The notes: a model not told the origin generated them from the sequence alone. A stretch of 55,547 bases of DNA from Planctomycetota bacterium (GCA_022562915.1 JADFOJ010000009.1:1-55547); one strand, 5' to 3'; numbered from the stretch's first letter, positions 44,071 to 53,390 are shown. Translations and numbers: made by a program.

Positions 44071-45387
44071 ATGGCTGACCTGCTCATTCACGGCGGGCGC
44101 GTCATCGATCCCGCCGGCGGGTTCGATCAGACCGCGGACCTGCTGATCAGCGACGGCGTCGTGGCCGCCATCGGCGGTCCGGCCCATGACGAGCGAGTCG
44201 ACGGCGTCGAGCGACTCGACGCCGAGGGATGCATCGTCGCTCCCGGCCTCATCGACGTGCACGTGCATTTCCGCGAGCCCGATCCGGACCATCGCGAGAC
44301 GATCGCGGCGGGCTGCGCCGCCGCGGCCGCCGGCGGTTTCACGTCCATCTGCTGCATGCCCAACACCCGGCCGCCCATCGACAGCCCCGAGCTGGTCGAC
44401 TTCGTCCAGCGCCGGGGCCGCCTGGCCAGGAGCACCCGGGTCTTCACGGCGGGCTGTGCTTCGGAAGCCCGACGTGGCCAACGGCCCGCCCGGATAACCG
44501 CCATGAGCAAGGCGGGCGCCGTGGCCTTCACCGACGACGGCGACTGCGTGGTCGACGCGGGGTTGATGGCGGGTGTCCTCAAGACCGTGCGCGCGGCCGG
44601 ACGGTGCTTCATGCAGCACTGCCAGGAGCCGGCGATGACCCGCGGGGGATCGATGAATGCGGGCGCCCTGGCCACGCGTCTGGCGCTGGGGGGCTGGCCC
44701 GCCGAGGCCGAACAGGTGATTCTCGAACGCGACGTCCGCCTCAACCGGGCGATCGGCTGCCGGTACCACGCCCAGCACCTCTCCAGCCGGGGGTCGGTCG
44801 AGCTTGTCCGGCAGGCCCGTCGCGAGGGACAGCCCGTTACGGCGGAGGCGTCACCGCACCACCTCTCGCTGACGGAACACCAGTGCGACGGATACGACAC
44901 CGCTGCCAAGGTCAACCCGCCGCTGCGCACCGCCGACGACGTTGCCGGTCTCAAGGACGGCATCGCCGACGGCACGATCACGATCCTGGCGACCGATCAC
45001 GCGCCTCACCCGCCGCAGCGCAAGCTCGTGGAGTTCGAGGAGGCCGCGTTCGGAATCGTGGGGCTGGAGACCGCGTTGCCCCTGTACCTGGACGCCCTGG
45101 TCCAGGACGGCGTGATCGATCTCGCCGCGATGCTGGCCATGATGACCTGCCACCCGGCGCACCTGCTCGGCATCGACCGCATGGGGCTCGGCGCGCTCAC
45201 GGTGGGAGGACCGGCGGACGTGACCGTCTTCGATCCGCAGCTGGAGTGGATCATCCGCGCCGGCGAGTTCGCCTCCACGGGCCGCCACTGCCCGTTCGAG
45301 GGGCGGGCGGTGCGAGGCCGGACGATCGCGACCATCGTCGCCGGCAGAACCGTGTACCTGACAACCCGTGAACGTATGACTACTTGA
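44071..45387 (+). CDS. pyrC: Dihydroorotase, class I
   Basis: A 438-residue protein. APGLIDVHVHFREPDPDHRETI carries the metal-binding HxH, MPNTRPPIDS and QHLSSRGSVELV follow, then TAEASPHHLSLT and ATDHAPHPPQRK with the catalytic Asp. This is the amidohydrolase that closes carbamoyl-aspartate to dihydroorotate in pyrimidine synthesis. The residues equal to the carboxylated lysine position were not located with certainty. pyrB is not adjacent. Confidence 0.93.
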   Translation: MADLLIHGGRVIDPAGGFDQTADLLISDGVVAAIGGPAHDERVDGVERLDAEGCIVAPGLIDVHVHFREPDPDHRETIAAGCAAAAAGGFTSICCMPNTRPPIDSPELVDFVQRRGRLARSTRVFTAGCASEARRGQRPARITAMSKAGAVAFTDDGDCVVDAGLMAGVLKTVRAAGRCFMQHCQEPAMTRGGSMNAGALATRLALGGWPAEAEQVILERDVRLNRAIGCRYHAQHLSSRGSVELVRQARREGQPVTAEASPHHLSLTEHQCDGYDTAAKVNPPLRTADDVAGLKDGIADGTITILATDHAPHPPQRKLVEFEEAAFGIVGLETALPLYLDALVQDGVIDLAAMLAMMTCHPAHLLGIDRMGLGALTVGGPADVTVFDPQLEWIIRAGEFASTGRHCPFEGRAVRGRTIATIVAGRTVYLTTRERMTT

Positions 45388-45397
45388 GCGCTCCGTA

Positions 45398-45412
45398 GCG
45401 GCCTCCGGCCGC
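45398..45412. terminator. Hairpin downstream of pyrC
   Basis: GCGGCC and GGCCGC flank a 3-nt loop 10 bp after the pyrC stop, with no T-tract. Confidence 0.4.
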
Positions 45413-45433
45413 ACACTCGCTCTGGTACGCGAC

Positions 45434-45449
45434 GGCGGATTCATCCGCC
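45434..45449. terminator. Hairpin between convergent pyrC and the DUF900 gene
   Basis: GGCGGAT and ATCCGCC flank a 2-nt loop. With the hairpin at 45398 it could terminate both converging transcripts. Confidence 0.4.
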
Positions 45450-45465
45450 ATCGCTGAGCTGGCGT

Positions 45466-46650
45466 CTAGTTCTCGACGGACGCGGTCCGGTCATTGGCCC
45501 GGGCATCCGGCGTCAGCACCCACGGGGAGCCTGGGGCATCGTCGCGCCGGGTCATGGCACGGCCGTATGCCGACGGGTCGCGGTTGCCATGACGGATGAT
45601 CTCGATGAGGTCGCGAAGCACCCGCGGCTCCGTGATGAAGTAGTCGTGGTTCAGCGCAAGCCATCCGCTGCGGACCGCGGAGGCGTCGATCGTGTCGAAC
45701 TGATCGTGGGCAACGGCGACGAGCCCCTCGTCGGCATTGCCCGCGCGCGGGTAGACCTGGAGCTTCTGCGACGTCTTGATCACATTGTCTGCGGACGACG
45801 CGTACACGGTGTAATGCTCCGCCAGCCCCGATCGCAACAGTTCCCCGACGATCACGTCGCGGAAGAGATCGCGGTCGATGTCCGGCGCAGCCAGGATCAC
45901 GTCGCAGAACACGGGCCCGTGCCGGCTGTTGAGGTCTTCGGCGATCGCCAGCAGGGCTCCCGCCAGCAGGCGGCTGCCCATGCTGTGGGCGATGAGGTGA
46001 ATCCGCGCCGGTTCGTCCGCCGCAAGCTGCCCGGCCGACGTCTGCTCGACCAGGTCCAGCAGGAACTGCTCGAGGTGGGCGACGGACCACTTGATCGTCT
46101 CGGAGTCGGCGAAGTACCCGAACACGCCGCCCCAGAACGAGCCTGCCCGTGAGGGCCAGCTGAACACGATCGGCGGGCCGTCGAAACCGATGTCGTACCA
46201 GAGTTCGGCCGTCCGCGTCACCGCGGCCTCGAAGGAGTTGTTGAACCCGTGAATGAAGACGAATGTCTCGTTGCTTCCCGCGTACCACATTTTCTCGCGA
46301 AGCCGTTGGTAGAACCGGTCTTCGCCGAGCGACCGCGCCGAGAGCACCTGCACCAGCGCTCTGGAGGACTTCGGAAGCGGGCCCGTCTTGAGATGGTTGC
46401 GCTCCCGGCGAATCTCCACCCGGCAGACGCCCAGCTCGCACCGATCGTCGGGCCGGTAGGCTCGCTGCGAGCCGTACCGCAGGTCGTCGGTCTCGCCGCT
46501 CTCGGCGAGGCGATCGGTGGCGTAGAACACGGTGACCGTCTGCACGGGCAGTTCGGTGGCCATGCCCCGGTGGCCGGGAGGCGTACTGCAACCCGCACCG
46601 GCCAGCAACGACACGCAGACAATCCCTCCGGAGACGGCACGGACTCGCAT
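45466..46650 (-). CDS. DUF900 alpha/beta-hydrolase, predicted lipoprotein
   Basis: A 394-residue protein with a signal peptide ending in LLAGAGCST, so Cys21 is probably lipidated. TVTVFYATDR at the N-terminus of the mature domain, FVFIHGFNNSFEAA and the nucleophile elbow LIAHSMGSRLL (Ser in HSMGS) identify the DUF900 hydrolases. VILAAPDIDRDLF supplies an acid residue. Substrate unknown; location probably periplasmic face of a membrane. Confidence 0.88.
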   Translation of the reverse strand: MRVRAVSGGIVCVSLLAGAGCSTPPGHRGMATELPVQTVTVFYATDRLAESGETDDLRYGSQRAYRPDDRCELGVCRVEIRRERNHLKTGPLPKSSRALVQVLSARSLGEDRFYQRLREKMWYAGSNETFVFIHGFNNSFEAAVTRTAELWYDIGFDGPPIVFSWPSRAGSFWGGVFGYFADSETIKWSVAHLEQFLLDLVEQTSAGQLAADEPARIHLIAHSMGSRLLAGALLAIAEDLNSRHGPVFCDVILAAPDIDRDLFRDVIVGELLRSGLAEHYTVYASSADNVIKTSQKLQVYPRAGNADEGLVAVAHDQFDTIDASAVRSGWLALNHDYFITEPRVLRDLIEIIRHGNRDPSAYGRAMTRRDDAPGSPWVLTPDARANDRTASVEN

Positions 46651-46724
46651 GGAATACTCCTCCCGGGCTCAGCCGTCCCCCCTATCGGCCAGACCGCGGG
46701 GCCCGTTAACCACCCACCGTTTCG

Positions 46725-46753
46725 TTGAAGCGGCCCATCCGGCCCGGTATACT
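46725..46753 (+). promoter_or_regulatory. Candidate sigma-70 promoter of rpsB-tsf
   Basis: TTGAAG (46725-46730) and TATACT (46748-46753) have a 17-bp spacer. The predicted leader of about 70 nt is GC-rich and may contain the S2 autoregulatory site, not resolved here. Confidence 0.6.
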
Positions 46754-46831
46754 CCGCGGTCCCCTGTTTCCACCGAAGCGCCCTTGTGCGGGGCCCGCTG
46801 CCGCCGGTGTCGCTGCATGAAAGGATCGATC

Positions 46832-47671
46832 GTGCCCTCACTCGTCAAGGACCTCATCGAGGCCGGAATCCATTACGGCCAGCGCTGCAGCAACTGGAAT
46901 CCGAAGATGAAACCGTACATCTTCGGGCTCCGCAACAAGATCCACGTCCTGGACATCCGACAAACCGTCCGCGGCTTGCTGCTGGCCAAGAAATTCCTCC
47001 AACAGACCGTCGCCGAGGGCAAGGACGTCTGCTTCGTCGGCACGAAGCGACAGGCCCGCGCGGCGGTCGAGAAGTACGCCAAGGACGTCGGCATGCCGTG
47101 GGTGACGGAGCGATGGGTCGGCGGCACGCTGACCAACTCCCGAACGATCCGCGAGCGTCTCAAGCGGCTCGTCGAACTGGAGCAGCTCGAGGAATCCGGC
47201 GAGATCGCGAACTACTCCAAGAAAATGGCCTCGCAACTGCTCCGCGAGCGCCGCAAGATCACCCGCAACCTCCAGGGCATCCGCGACATGGACAAGCATC
47301 CCGGATGCCTGGTGATCATCGACGTGAATCGTGAGATCAACGCCCTTCGCGAGGCCAGAATCCTCGGTATCCCGACGATCGCCCTCATCGACACGGACGG
47401 CGATCCCGACCTCGTGGACATCCCGATACCGGGCAACGACGATTCCATGCGATCCATCGACGTGATCGTCCGCGAGTTGTGCGAGGCGATCACCCTCGGC
47501 AAGACCGGTCGGACCGAGCAGGTCGAGACGCCCGTACCGGAAACGCCGTCGGCGGCGGACCGCCGTCGTTCCCAGCGAACGATGTTCCGCGCCGACGAGG
47601 CCCCGGCGCCGGCCCCGGCCCCGGACGACACTGCCGCCGTCGCAACCTCGACGGATCCGACATCCGCGTAG
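46832..47671 (+). CDS. rpsB: 30S ribosomal protein S2
   Basis: A 279-residue protein. LVKDLIEAGIHYGQR, WNPKMKPYIFG, VGTKRQARAAVEKYA, WVGGTLTNSRTIRERL and GIPTIALIDTDGDPDLVD are conserved S2 motifs. I chose the GTG at 46832 (AGGA 6 bp upstream); the ATG at 46817 would add MKGSI. A C-terminal Pro/Ala/Arg-rich extension of about 45 residues is unusual. Operon with tsf, 24 bp apart. Confidence 0.96.
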   Translation: MPSLVKDLIEAGIHYGQRCSNWNPKMKPYIFGLRNKIHVLDIRQTVRGLLLAKKFLQQTVAEGKDVCFVGTKRQARAAVEKYAKDVGMPWVTERWVGGTLTNSRTIRERLKRLVELEQLEESGEIANYSKKMASQLLRERRKITRNLQGIRDMDKHPGCLVIIDVNREINALREARILGIPTIALIDTDGDPDLVDIPIPGNDDSMRSIDVIVRELCEAITLGKTGRTEQVETPVPETPSAADRRRSQRTMFRADEAPAPAPAPDDTAAVATSTDPTSA

Positions 47672-47695
47672 GCGGTCTCTGGAAGGAATTCCCCG

Positions 47696-48514
47696 ATGGC
47701 GACAACCGAAGCAGGCTTCTCCGCCAAGGACGTGATGGCCCTGCGCCGCAAGACCGGCCTGGGCATGATGGACTGCAAGAAGGCGATGGCCCAGAACAAC
47801 GGCGACATGGCTGCCGCGGAGCAGTGGCTCCGTACGAAGCTCAAGGGCAAGATGGCGGGCCGAACCGATCGCGAGACCGGCGAGGGTCGAATCGGCATCA
47901 TCGTCGAAGGCTCGTCAGCCGCCATCGTCGAGATCCGCACCGAGACGGACTTCACCGCCCGCAACGAGGAATTCGTCTCCATGGTGCTGGACATCACCCG
48001 TCTGGCGATGACTCACCCGGCGGGCCCCGTCCGCATCGACGACGAGATCACCAGGCGCATCGACGACGTCCGCATCAAGACCGCCGAGAACGTCAACTTC
48101 GCCCGCGGCGAGAAGCTCGAAGGCGGCAGCTTCGGCACCTACCTGCACCACGACGGCAAGCGGGCCGCCATCATCCAGCTCGACGGCACCGCCGACGACG
48201 ACGTGCTCACCGGCATCTGCCAGCACATCGTCGCGCACGTCCCGCCGCCCGTGGGCATCGCCGAAAGCGACGTGCCCGCCGACAGGCTCGAGCAGATTCG
48301 CGACGACGCCCGCCGCGAGGCGAGCGACAGCGGCAAGCCGGCCGAGATCGTCGAGAAGATCGCCAAGGGCAAGGTGCGAAAGTTCCTCCAGCAGAACACC
48401 CTGCTCAACCAGATCTACGTCAAGGACCCCGCCGGCAAGACCACCGTCGGCACGCTCCTGCCCGCCGGCGTCTCGATCACGCGGTTCCTCAGCTACACGG
48501 TGGGTGCGGACTAG
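47696..48514 (+). CDS. tsf: Translation elongation factor Ts
   Basis: A 272-residue protein with the N-terminal UBA-like segment VMALRRKTGLGMMDCKKAM and the core motif TDFTARNEEFVSMV. It ends with the canonical tail region FLQQNTLLNQIYVKDP. EF-Ts recharges EF-Tu by nucleotide exchange. The TAG stop is the first contact of the second 160-bp inverted-repeat element. Confidence 0.97.
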   Translation: MATTEAGFSAKDVMALRRKTGLGMMDCKKAMAQNNGDMAAAEQWLRTKLKGKMAGRTDRETGEGRIGIIVEGSSAAIVEIRTETDFTARNEEFVSMVLDITRLAMTHPAGPVRIDDEITRRIDDVRIKTAENVNFARGEKLEGGSFGTYLHHDGKRAAIIQLDGTADDDVLTGICQHIVAHVPPPVGIAESDVPADRLEQIRDDARREASDSGKPAEIVEKIAKGKVRKFLQQNTLLNQIYVKDPAGKTTVGTLLPAGVSITRFLSYTVGAD

Positions 48515-48674
48515 CAGCCCGTTGAAGAAGTGCTTCGATGGCGAGAGCGCGACCAGATTCGTCAGATCAAGGAGCCGGATCGAAGGCATATCCCGGAGAT
48601 ACGTCGAGATTCGGCGACGCCGAGCTGGCGGATCTGGGCCGCTCGCAGCCCGAATGACTTCTTCAACGGGCTGC
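48514..48674. repeat. 161-bp MITE-like element (copy 2, inverted relative to copy 1)
   Basis: The terminal repeats 48514-48531 and 48657-48674 are perfect 18-bp inverted repeats, identical to those at 5027-5186. Its reverse complement matches the first copy except for one substitution and one extra base. It begins at the G of the tsf TAG stop, in the same CGGACTAG context as copy 1. Confidence 0.9.
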
Positions 48675-48732
48675 CAAGCGCTATCATTGCATGCACGTCA
48701 GCCGGGATCTCAGCCAGTCGAGGAAAGCCGCC

Positions 48733-50514
48733 ATGACGTCCTACCGAACCGAGACGGTCGTTGCAACGGTCCTGGTGTTCCTTCTCAGTACCACGAACGT
48801 CACCGCCCGGCCGTTACCGGCCACGGCAGCAGTGAGAGTGCCCTCACCCCTGACCGTACTGCATGACCAGCCGGCAGGGCCGGTGTCGCCCGTCACGGCG
48901 CTCACGCTGGATCCGGTCCGCTACGCCCGGCTCAAGCACGCCGACGCGGTCACGATCACCTCGTTCCCGCTCGACGCCGCCACGCGGGTCGATCTTGACC
49001 TGCAACGTTTCGACATCCTCGCCGACGGCGCCCGGATCGTCGTCCATACGAATCAGGGCGAACGGGACGTCGCCCCGCCCGACGTGGTGCTGCTGCGCGG
49101 CACGATCGCCGGCCTCCCCGATTCGCGGGTGTTCCTGGGCATGACGCCTCGCGGCGCCAACGGTTTCATTCTTACCGGCGACACACAGTACGTCATCGCC
49201 GCGCCGCCGGGAGCCGGCAACGGCCCGACCGTCATCTACGACGTCGACGCTCTGCCCGCCGGCGCGCTGAACAGCCTGCCGTTCGTGTGCGGGACCGACG
49301 CGCTGCGTAACGTGGCGGTCCAGGCCGGGACCGGGGCACGGGCGGCCGCCGGTCCACCATCGTGCGCGGTCGAAGCCCAGATCGCCATCGAGACCGACTG
49401 GGAGTTCACCGAGTTCTTCGACGGCGACACGGAGTTGTCGGGGGCGTATGTCATGACGCTGCTGGCCGCGGTGAGCGAGATCTACGTCAACGACATCGGC
49501 GTCAGCCTCGTCGTGAGCTATATGAGCCTGTGGGACATGGACAACGACCCGTGGACGGAGCCCGGCGCCCAGGGACAGCTGTTCCAGTTCATGGACTACT
49601 GGAACCTGAACAGGACCGACGTCCCGCGCCACACGGCGCACTTCCTGACGACGCGTGAACTGATCGGCGCCGGCGGCGTGGCCTTCCTGCCCGGCCTGTG
49701 CCAGGGCGACTTCGCGTACGGGCTCTCCGGCTTCATCGAGGGCAGTTTTCCCTATCCCCTCGAGATCGACGGGCACCTGCAGAACTGGGACCTCGTGGTC
49801 GTGGCGCACGAGCTGGGCCACAACTTCGGCGCCCGGCACACCCACGCCCTGGAACCCCCCGTGGACGAGTGCGCCTTCGGCGCGTGCATCGTCGATCCCA
49901 GGACCGGTCTGATCGAGGGCACGATCATGAGTTCGTGCCACCTCTGTGAAGGCGGCCTCGCCAACATCAACCTGTTCTTTCACGAGCGCACCCTCAGCGA
50001 GGGAATCATCCCCTACCTGACCGATCAACTTCCGTGCACTCTGTCGTCGGACGAGGTCGTCGACATTACCGGCCAGCCGGTATCGCTGACACTCTGCGTC
50101 AACGACACCGCGACCTTCACGGTCACGGCCACCGGCCAGCCACCGATCAGCTACCAGTGGCGCAAGAACACCATCGATATCGCCGGCGCCACCGGCGCCA
50201 TGTTCGTGATCGATGCCGTCACACTCGCCAGCGCCGGGACCTACGACGTGATCGTCTCCACCGACTGCGATTCGGTCCAGAGCCTCGGGGCGGTGCTGGT
50301 GGTCAACACGTGCGATCCTCCCCCGCCGCCGCCCCCGCCGCCGCCCGACTGTCCCGGCGACGTCGACGGCGACAACATCGTGGGCATCACCGACTTCCTG
50401 GCGCTGCTGGCCATGTGGGGGACCGATCCGGGCGGCCCGCCCGACTTCGACGGCGACGGCGACGTCGGCATCACCGACTTCCTGGTCCTGCTCGGCAACT
50501 GGGGCCCGTGTTAG
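48733..50514 (+). CDS. Secreted M12-type metalloprotease with Ig-like domain and dockerin-like C-terminus
   Basis: A 593-residue protein. Signal peptide at residues 1 to about 30 after a GAGGAA site. A propeptide-like region runs to about 215; the catalytic domain contains HELGHNFGARHTH near 359 (HExxHxxGxxH zinc site) and a downstream IMSSCH met-turn. An Ig-like module follows (about 445-535: YQWRKNTIDIAGAT), then ten prolines, then two Ca-binding-like repeats (GDVDGDNIVGITDFLALL and DGDGDVGITDFLVLLGNWG). Dockerin-like tails are frequent in planctomycetes and probably anchor or sort the protein. The longer ATG at 48691 lies close to the inverted-repeat element and is less likely. Confidence 0.88.
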   Translation: MTSYRTETVVATVLVFLLSTTNVTARPLPATAAVRVPSPLTVLHDQPAGPVSPVTALTLDPVRYARLKHADAVTITSFPLDAATRVDLDLQRFDILADGARIVVHTNQGERDVAPPDVVLLRGTIAGLPDSRVFLGMTPRGANGFILTGDTQYVIAAPPGAGNGPTVIYDVDALPAGALNSLPFVCGTDALRNVAVQAGTGARAAAGPPSCAVEAQIAIETDWEFTEFFDGDTELSGAYVMTLLAAVSEIYVNDIGVSLVVSYMSLWDMDNDPWTEPGAQGQLFQFMDYWNLNRTDVPRHTAHFLTTRELIGAGGVAFLPGLCQGDFAYGLSGFIEGSFPYPLEIDGHLQNWDLVVVAHELGHNFGARHTHALEPPVDECAFGACIVDPRTGLIEGTIMSSCHLCEGGLANINLFFHERTLSEGIIPYLTDQLPCTLSSDEVVDITGQPVSLTLCVNDTATFTVTATGQPPISYQWRKNTIDIAGATGAMFVIDAVTLASAGTYDVIVSTDCDSVQSLGAVLVVNTCDPPPPPPPPPPDCPGDVDGDNIVGITDFLALLAMWGTDPGGPPDFDGDGDVGITDFLVLLGNWGPC

Positions 50515-50520
50515 TACGCA

Positions 50521-50817
50521 TCACCCACCCGCGTCGAGCGTCGGGGGCCCCGAACCGGCCCGCTTCTCGTATGTGCCGTCGCCGGCCCGCTCGTACTTCG
50601 TGAAGCCGATCCGATCGAGGTTCTTGTCGCTGAGCATCTGCTTGGTGGCGCTCTCGGACCACTTGCCGGAGATATTGGGGGCCTGGATCAGGCGGCGCAC
50701 GGGTTTGCCGGTGTCCGGATGGGTTTCCAGGGCCGGGTCGGACATCTTCTGAAAGACCTCGAAGACCTCTCCGTCCGATCCATCGTCCTCGATGACCTGG
50801 TACACGTAGGTAGGCAT
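50521..50817 (-). CDS. FmdB-like small protein without zinc-ribbon cysteines
   Basis: A 98-residue protein. MPTYVYQVIEDDGSDGEVFE, FQKMSDPALETHPDTGKPVR and RLIQAP follow the FmdB regulatory family (MPxYEYxCxxCGxxFE, CPxCG, VxRL) closely in spacing, but all four cysteines are absent: the two CxxC sites read VIEDD and HPDTG. The C-terminal half is basic and of unknown role. It is convergent with the protease gene, 6 bp apart. Confidence 0.7.
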   Translation of the reverse strand: MPTYVYQVIEDDGSDGEVFEVFQKMSDPALETHPDTGKPVRRLIQAPNISGKWSESATKQMLSDKNLDRIGFTKYERAGDGTYEKRAGSGPPTLDAGG

Positions 50818-50829
50818 TGCAGATTCTAC

Positions 50830-52545
50830 TCACCACCCCGCCGCGGCGCCGCCCTTGCGCGGGTCGCTGGCGGCGCGGATGCCGTCAACGCCCACCGTGA
50901 TGATCTGTACGACGCCGATCTCGCTGCGGCGGCCCGACCGGTGTCCCAGCGCCTCGAGCGTCTCGATGGTCCGCCGGTCAGGCCAGCGGTCCTCGAAGAC
51001 CAGCACGTCCGGCAGCCACTGGTGATGAAACCTCGGCGCCGCGACGGCCTGCCGGGGCGTCATCTCGAACAGCAGGCAATCCAGGATGCACTGGAGGGTG
51101 CCGGAGATGATCCTGGGTCCCCCGGACGCCCCGGCGACGATGATCGGGCGACCGTCGCGAAGCACGATCGTCGGCGACATGCTGCTCAGCGGCCGCTTGC
51201 CGGGCTGCGGAAGATTCCGCTGCGATTGCTGCAGGCCGAAGGCGTTGGCCCGGCCCGGGATCGTGGTGAAGTCGTCCATCTCATCGTTGAGCATGAACCC
51301 GAAGCCGGGCACCGCCACCAGTGATCCGTAGGTCAGGTTGATCGTCTGGGTGCACGCGACCGCCATGCCGTCATCGTCGATCACCGACAGGTGGCTCGTG
51401 CCCCCGTCCTCGACCGGCGGCGCCCCGGACCCGTAGTGCCGCGAGGGCCGGGTGCGTTGCAGCGAGATCGCGGCAGCCCGTTCGTCGAGGTACGACGCGT
51501 CGAGCAGCCGGCCGACGGGTACGTCCACGAAGGCCGGATCGGCGAGCCACGCGGCCCGGTCGGCGAACGCGTGCTTCATCGCTTCGGTGACGAGGTGAAC
51601 GTAGGCGGGCCCGTTGTGCACGGGTTCACCCAGGTCATCGAGCCGCCGCTGGAGGATGCCGAGGATCTGGAGCATGGCGACGCCGCCGCTGGAAGGAGGC
51701 CCCATGGCGAGAATCTCCACCCCCCGGAACGAGCCTCGCAACGGTTCGGACACCCGCACCCTGTATGCCGCGAGGTCCTGCCGTGAGAGTGGCCCTTTGC
51801 CGGCACTCACCACGCTCACGATCGCGTCGGCGATTCCGCCCGCGTAGAACGCGCGGCGTCCCTCGGCGGCAATGAGTCGCAGCGCCCGCGCCTGGGGCGG
51901 ATTGAAGACCATGTCGCCGACCGCGAGAGGACCATCACCGCCACCACCACCAAGGTCCCGCCGGAGCGGCGCCGCGGAATCGCGCAACGCCGGACGATCC
52001 GCCAACCGGCGGTCCAGTTCGGACAAGGCACTGATCCAGCTCCGGTCGGCGGCGAATCCCTGCTCGGCGGCGCGCACCGCCGGTTCGAGCACGGTCGCGC
52101 GATCCAGCGTGCCGAAGTGTTCCAGCGCATAGAGAAGCCCCGCCACGCTGCCGGGAACCGCCACCGAGTGCACCCCGGCGCGGCTGGCCAGGTCGTCGTC
52201 GAGCGTTGCGTAGTACTCACGGGTGACGGCCCCCGGCGCGGTCTCGCGAAAGTCGATCGCCACGGCGCCGGCAGCGGTCGCGCCATCGCCCGGCATCGAG
52301 ATCACCATGAACCCGCCGCCGCCGATCCCGCAGGAGTACGGCCGCACCACCGACAGGCAGAAGCTCGCCGCCACCGCGGCATCGACCGCGTTGCCGCCGC
52401 GGCGAATCATCTCCAGCCCCGCCCGTGAGGCCACCGGGTGATCGGCGGCCACCGCCGCGTGGCTGTACACGGGCTCCGGGGCCGCTGTACCCCTGGTGGC
52501 CGTGACGACCAGTGCGACGACGTGCAATGCACAACACAGTCTCAT
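50830..52545 (-). CDS. ggt: Gamma-glutamyltransferase
   Basis: A 571-residue protein with a signal peptide (to about residue 21). MIRRGGNAVDAAVAA, GIGGGGFMVISM and the autocatalytic Thr of DGGTSHLSVIDDDGMAV identify the family; the precursor cleaves before this Thr into two subunits. NDEMDDF, KRPLSSMSPTIV and GASGGPRIIS are conserved. It hydrolyses or transfers gamma-glutamyl groups of glutathione in the periplasm. A GGGAGG site is 8 bp upstream; ATGA overlap with the isomerase gene. Confidence 0.95.
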   Translation of the reverse strand: MRLCCALHVVALVVTATRGTAAPEPVYSHAAVAADHPVASRAGLEMIRRGGNAVDAAVAASFCLSVVRPYSCGIGGGGFMVISMPGDGATAAGAVAIDFRETAPGAVTREYYATLDDDLASRAGVHSVAVPGSVAGLLYALEHFGTLDRATVLEPAVRAAEQGFAADRSWISALSELDRRLADRPALRDSAAPLRRDLGGGGGDGPLAVGDMVFNPPQARALRLIAAEGRRAFYAGGIADAIVSVVSAGKGPLSRQDLAAYRVRVSEPLRGSFRGVEILAMGPPSSGGVAMLQILGILQRRLDDLGEPVHNGPAYVHLVTEAMKHAFADRAAWLADPAFVDVPVGRLLDASYLDERAAAISLQRTRPSRHYGSGAPPVEDGGTSHLSVIDDDGMAVACTQTINLTYGSLVAVPGFGFMLNDEMDDFTTIPGRANAFGLQQSQRNLPQPGKRPLSSMSPTIVLRDGRPIIVAGASGGPRIISGTLQCILDCLLFEMTPRQAVAAPRFHHQWLPDVLVFEDRWPDRRTIETLEALGHRSGRRSEIGVVQIITVGVDGIRAASDPRKGGAAAGW

Positions 52546-53390
52546 GACCGGCACCTCCCGGGTGCCAGCCGGCGCTCGATCAGCGCCCGGGCATCGGCGA
52601 TGTCCGCCGGGACCCCGGTCGAGCCCTCGCGCTCGATGATGAAGTTCACCGGTGGGTCGATCCGCAGCGCGACCTCGAACAAAGCATCCCAGTCGACCTC
52701 GCCGTGGCCCGCCGGCACCTCGCGACCCCACGAACCGGGGCGACCGGACCCAAGCGCATCCTTGACGTGCACCTGGACGACGCGCGGCCCGAGGCGCCGC
52801 AGCGCCTGCACCGGGTCGCCCATGCCGTACAGGATCATGTTCGCCGGATCGAAGTTGACGCCGGCCGTCGGGCGATCGAGTCGGTCCAGCACGTCCAGCA
52901 GCGTGTCGGCGGTCTCCTGTCCGGTCTCGAATGCAACGTTCACGCCGCGGGCGGCGAAGAGGTCAACGACGGCTCGCAGCCGGTCGAGCATCGTGAGCCG
53001 TGCGGCATCATCCAGGGATGGGTCGTCCAGGAAGCCCGCGTGCAGTGTGACGAGCCGGAGGCCCGCGCGACCGGCCGCCTCGGCCACGGCCTCCGCCAGT
53101 TTCGCGTTCTCCGGCCAGCCCGCGTCGCAGCGGACGCCGCCGGTGAGGCGTATCGAGTCCAGGGTCGAATAATCCTCGCCCTTCATGGCCAGCATCCCGC
53201 TGATGACGCGAACCCCGGCCGCGGCCAGGATCTCCGTCGCCTGCCCCCATACCGCCGGTTCGGCAACCACCGGCACCAGTGCCAGCTGGACGTTCTCGAT
53301 CCCCAGCCCCTGAAGGGCCCCCACCAGCTGCCGCGGGTCGCGCGGCCTCAGGCTCCAACTGCAGACGCCGATTCGTGGGTTTGGCATCAT
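52542..53390 (-). CDS. Sugar phosphate isomerase/epimerase-like TIM barrel protein
   Basis: A 282-residue protein of the xylose isomerase-like superfamily (IolE/Hyi type). IGVCSWSLRPRDPRQLV at the start, LVTLHAGFLDD, FETGQETADTLL, VNFDPANMILYGMGDP and VQVHVKDALGSG supply the metal-binding His, Glu and Asp residues seen in the family. Substrate not deducible. Cotranscribed with ggt. Confidence 0.88.
   Translation of the reverse strand: MMPNPRIGVCSWSLRPRDPRQLVGALQGLGIENVQLALVPVVAEPAVWGQATEILAAAGVRVISGMLAMKGEDYSTLDSIRLTGGVRCDAGWPENAKLAEAVAEAAGRAGLRLVTLHAGFLDDPSLDDAARLTMLDRLRAVVDLFAARGVNVAFETGQETADTLLDVLDRLDRPTAGVNFDPANMILYGMGDPVQALRRLGPRVVQVHVKDALGSGRPGSWGREVPAGHGEVDWDALFEVALRIDPPVNFIIEREGSTGVPADIADARALIERRLAPGRCRS

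Noticed and set aside
48844-50028. Minus-strand frame opposite the metalloprotease
   Set aside because: Shadow; the plus strand has signal peptide, zinc site and dockerin-like tail.
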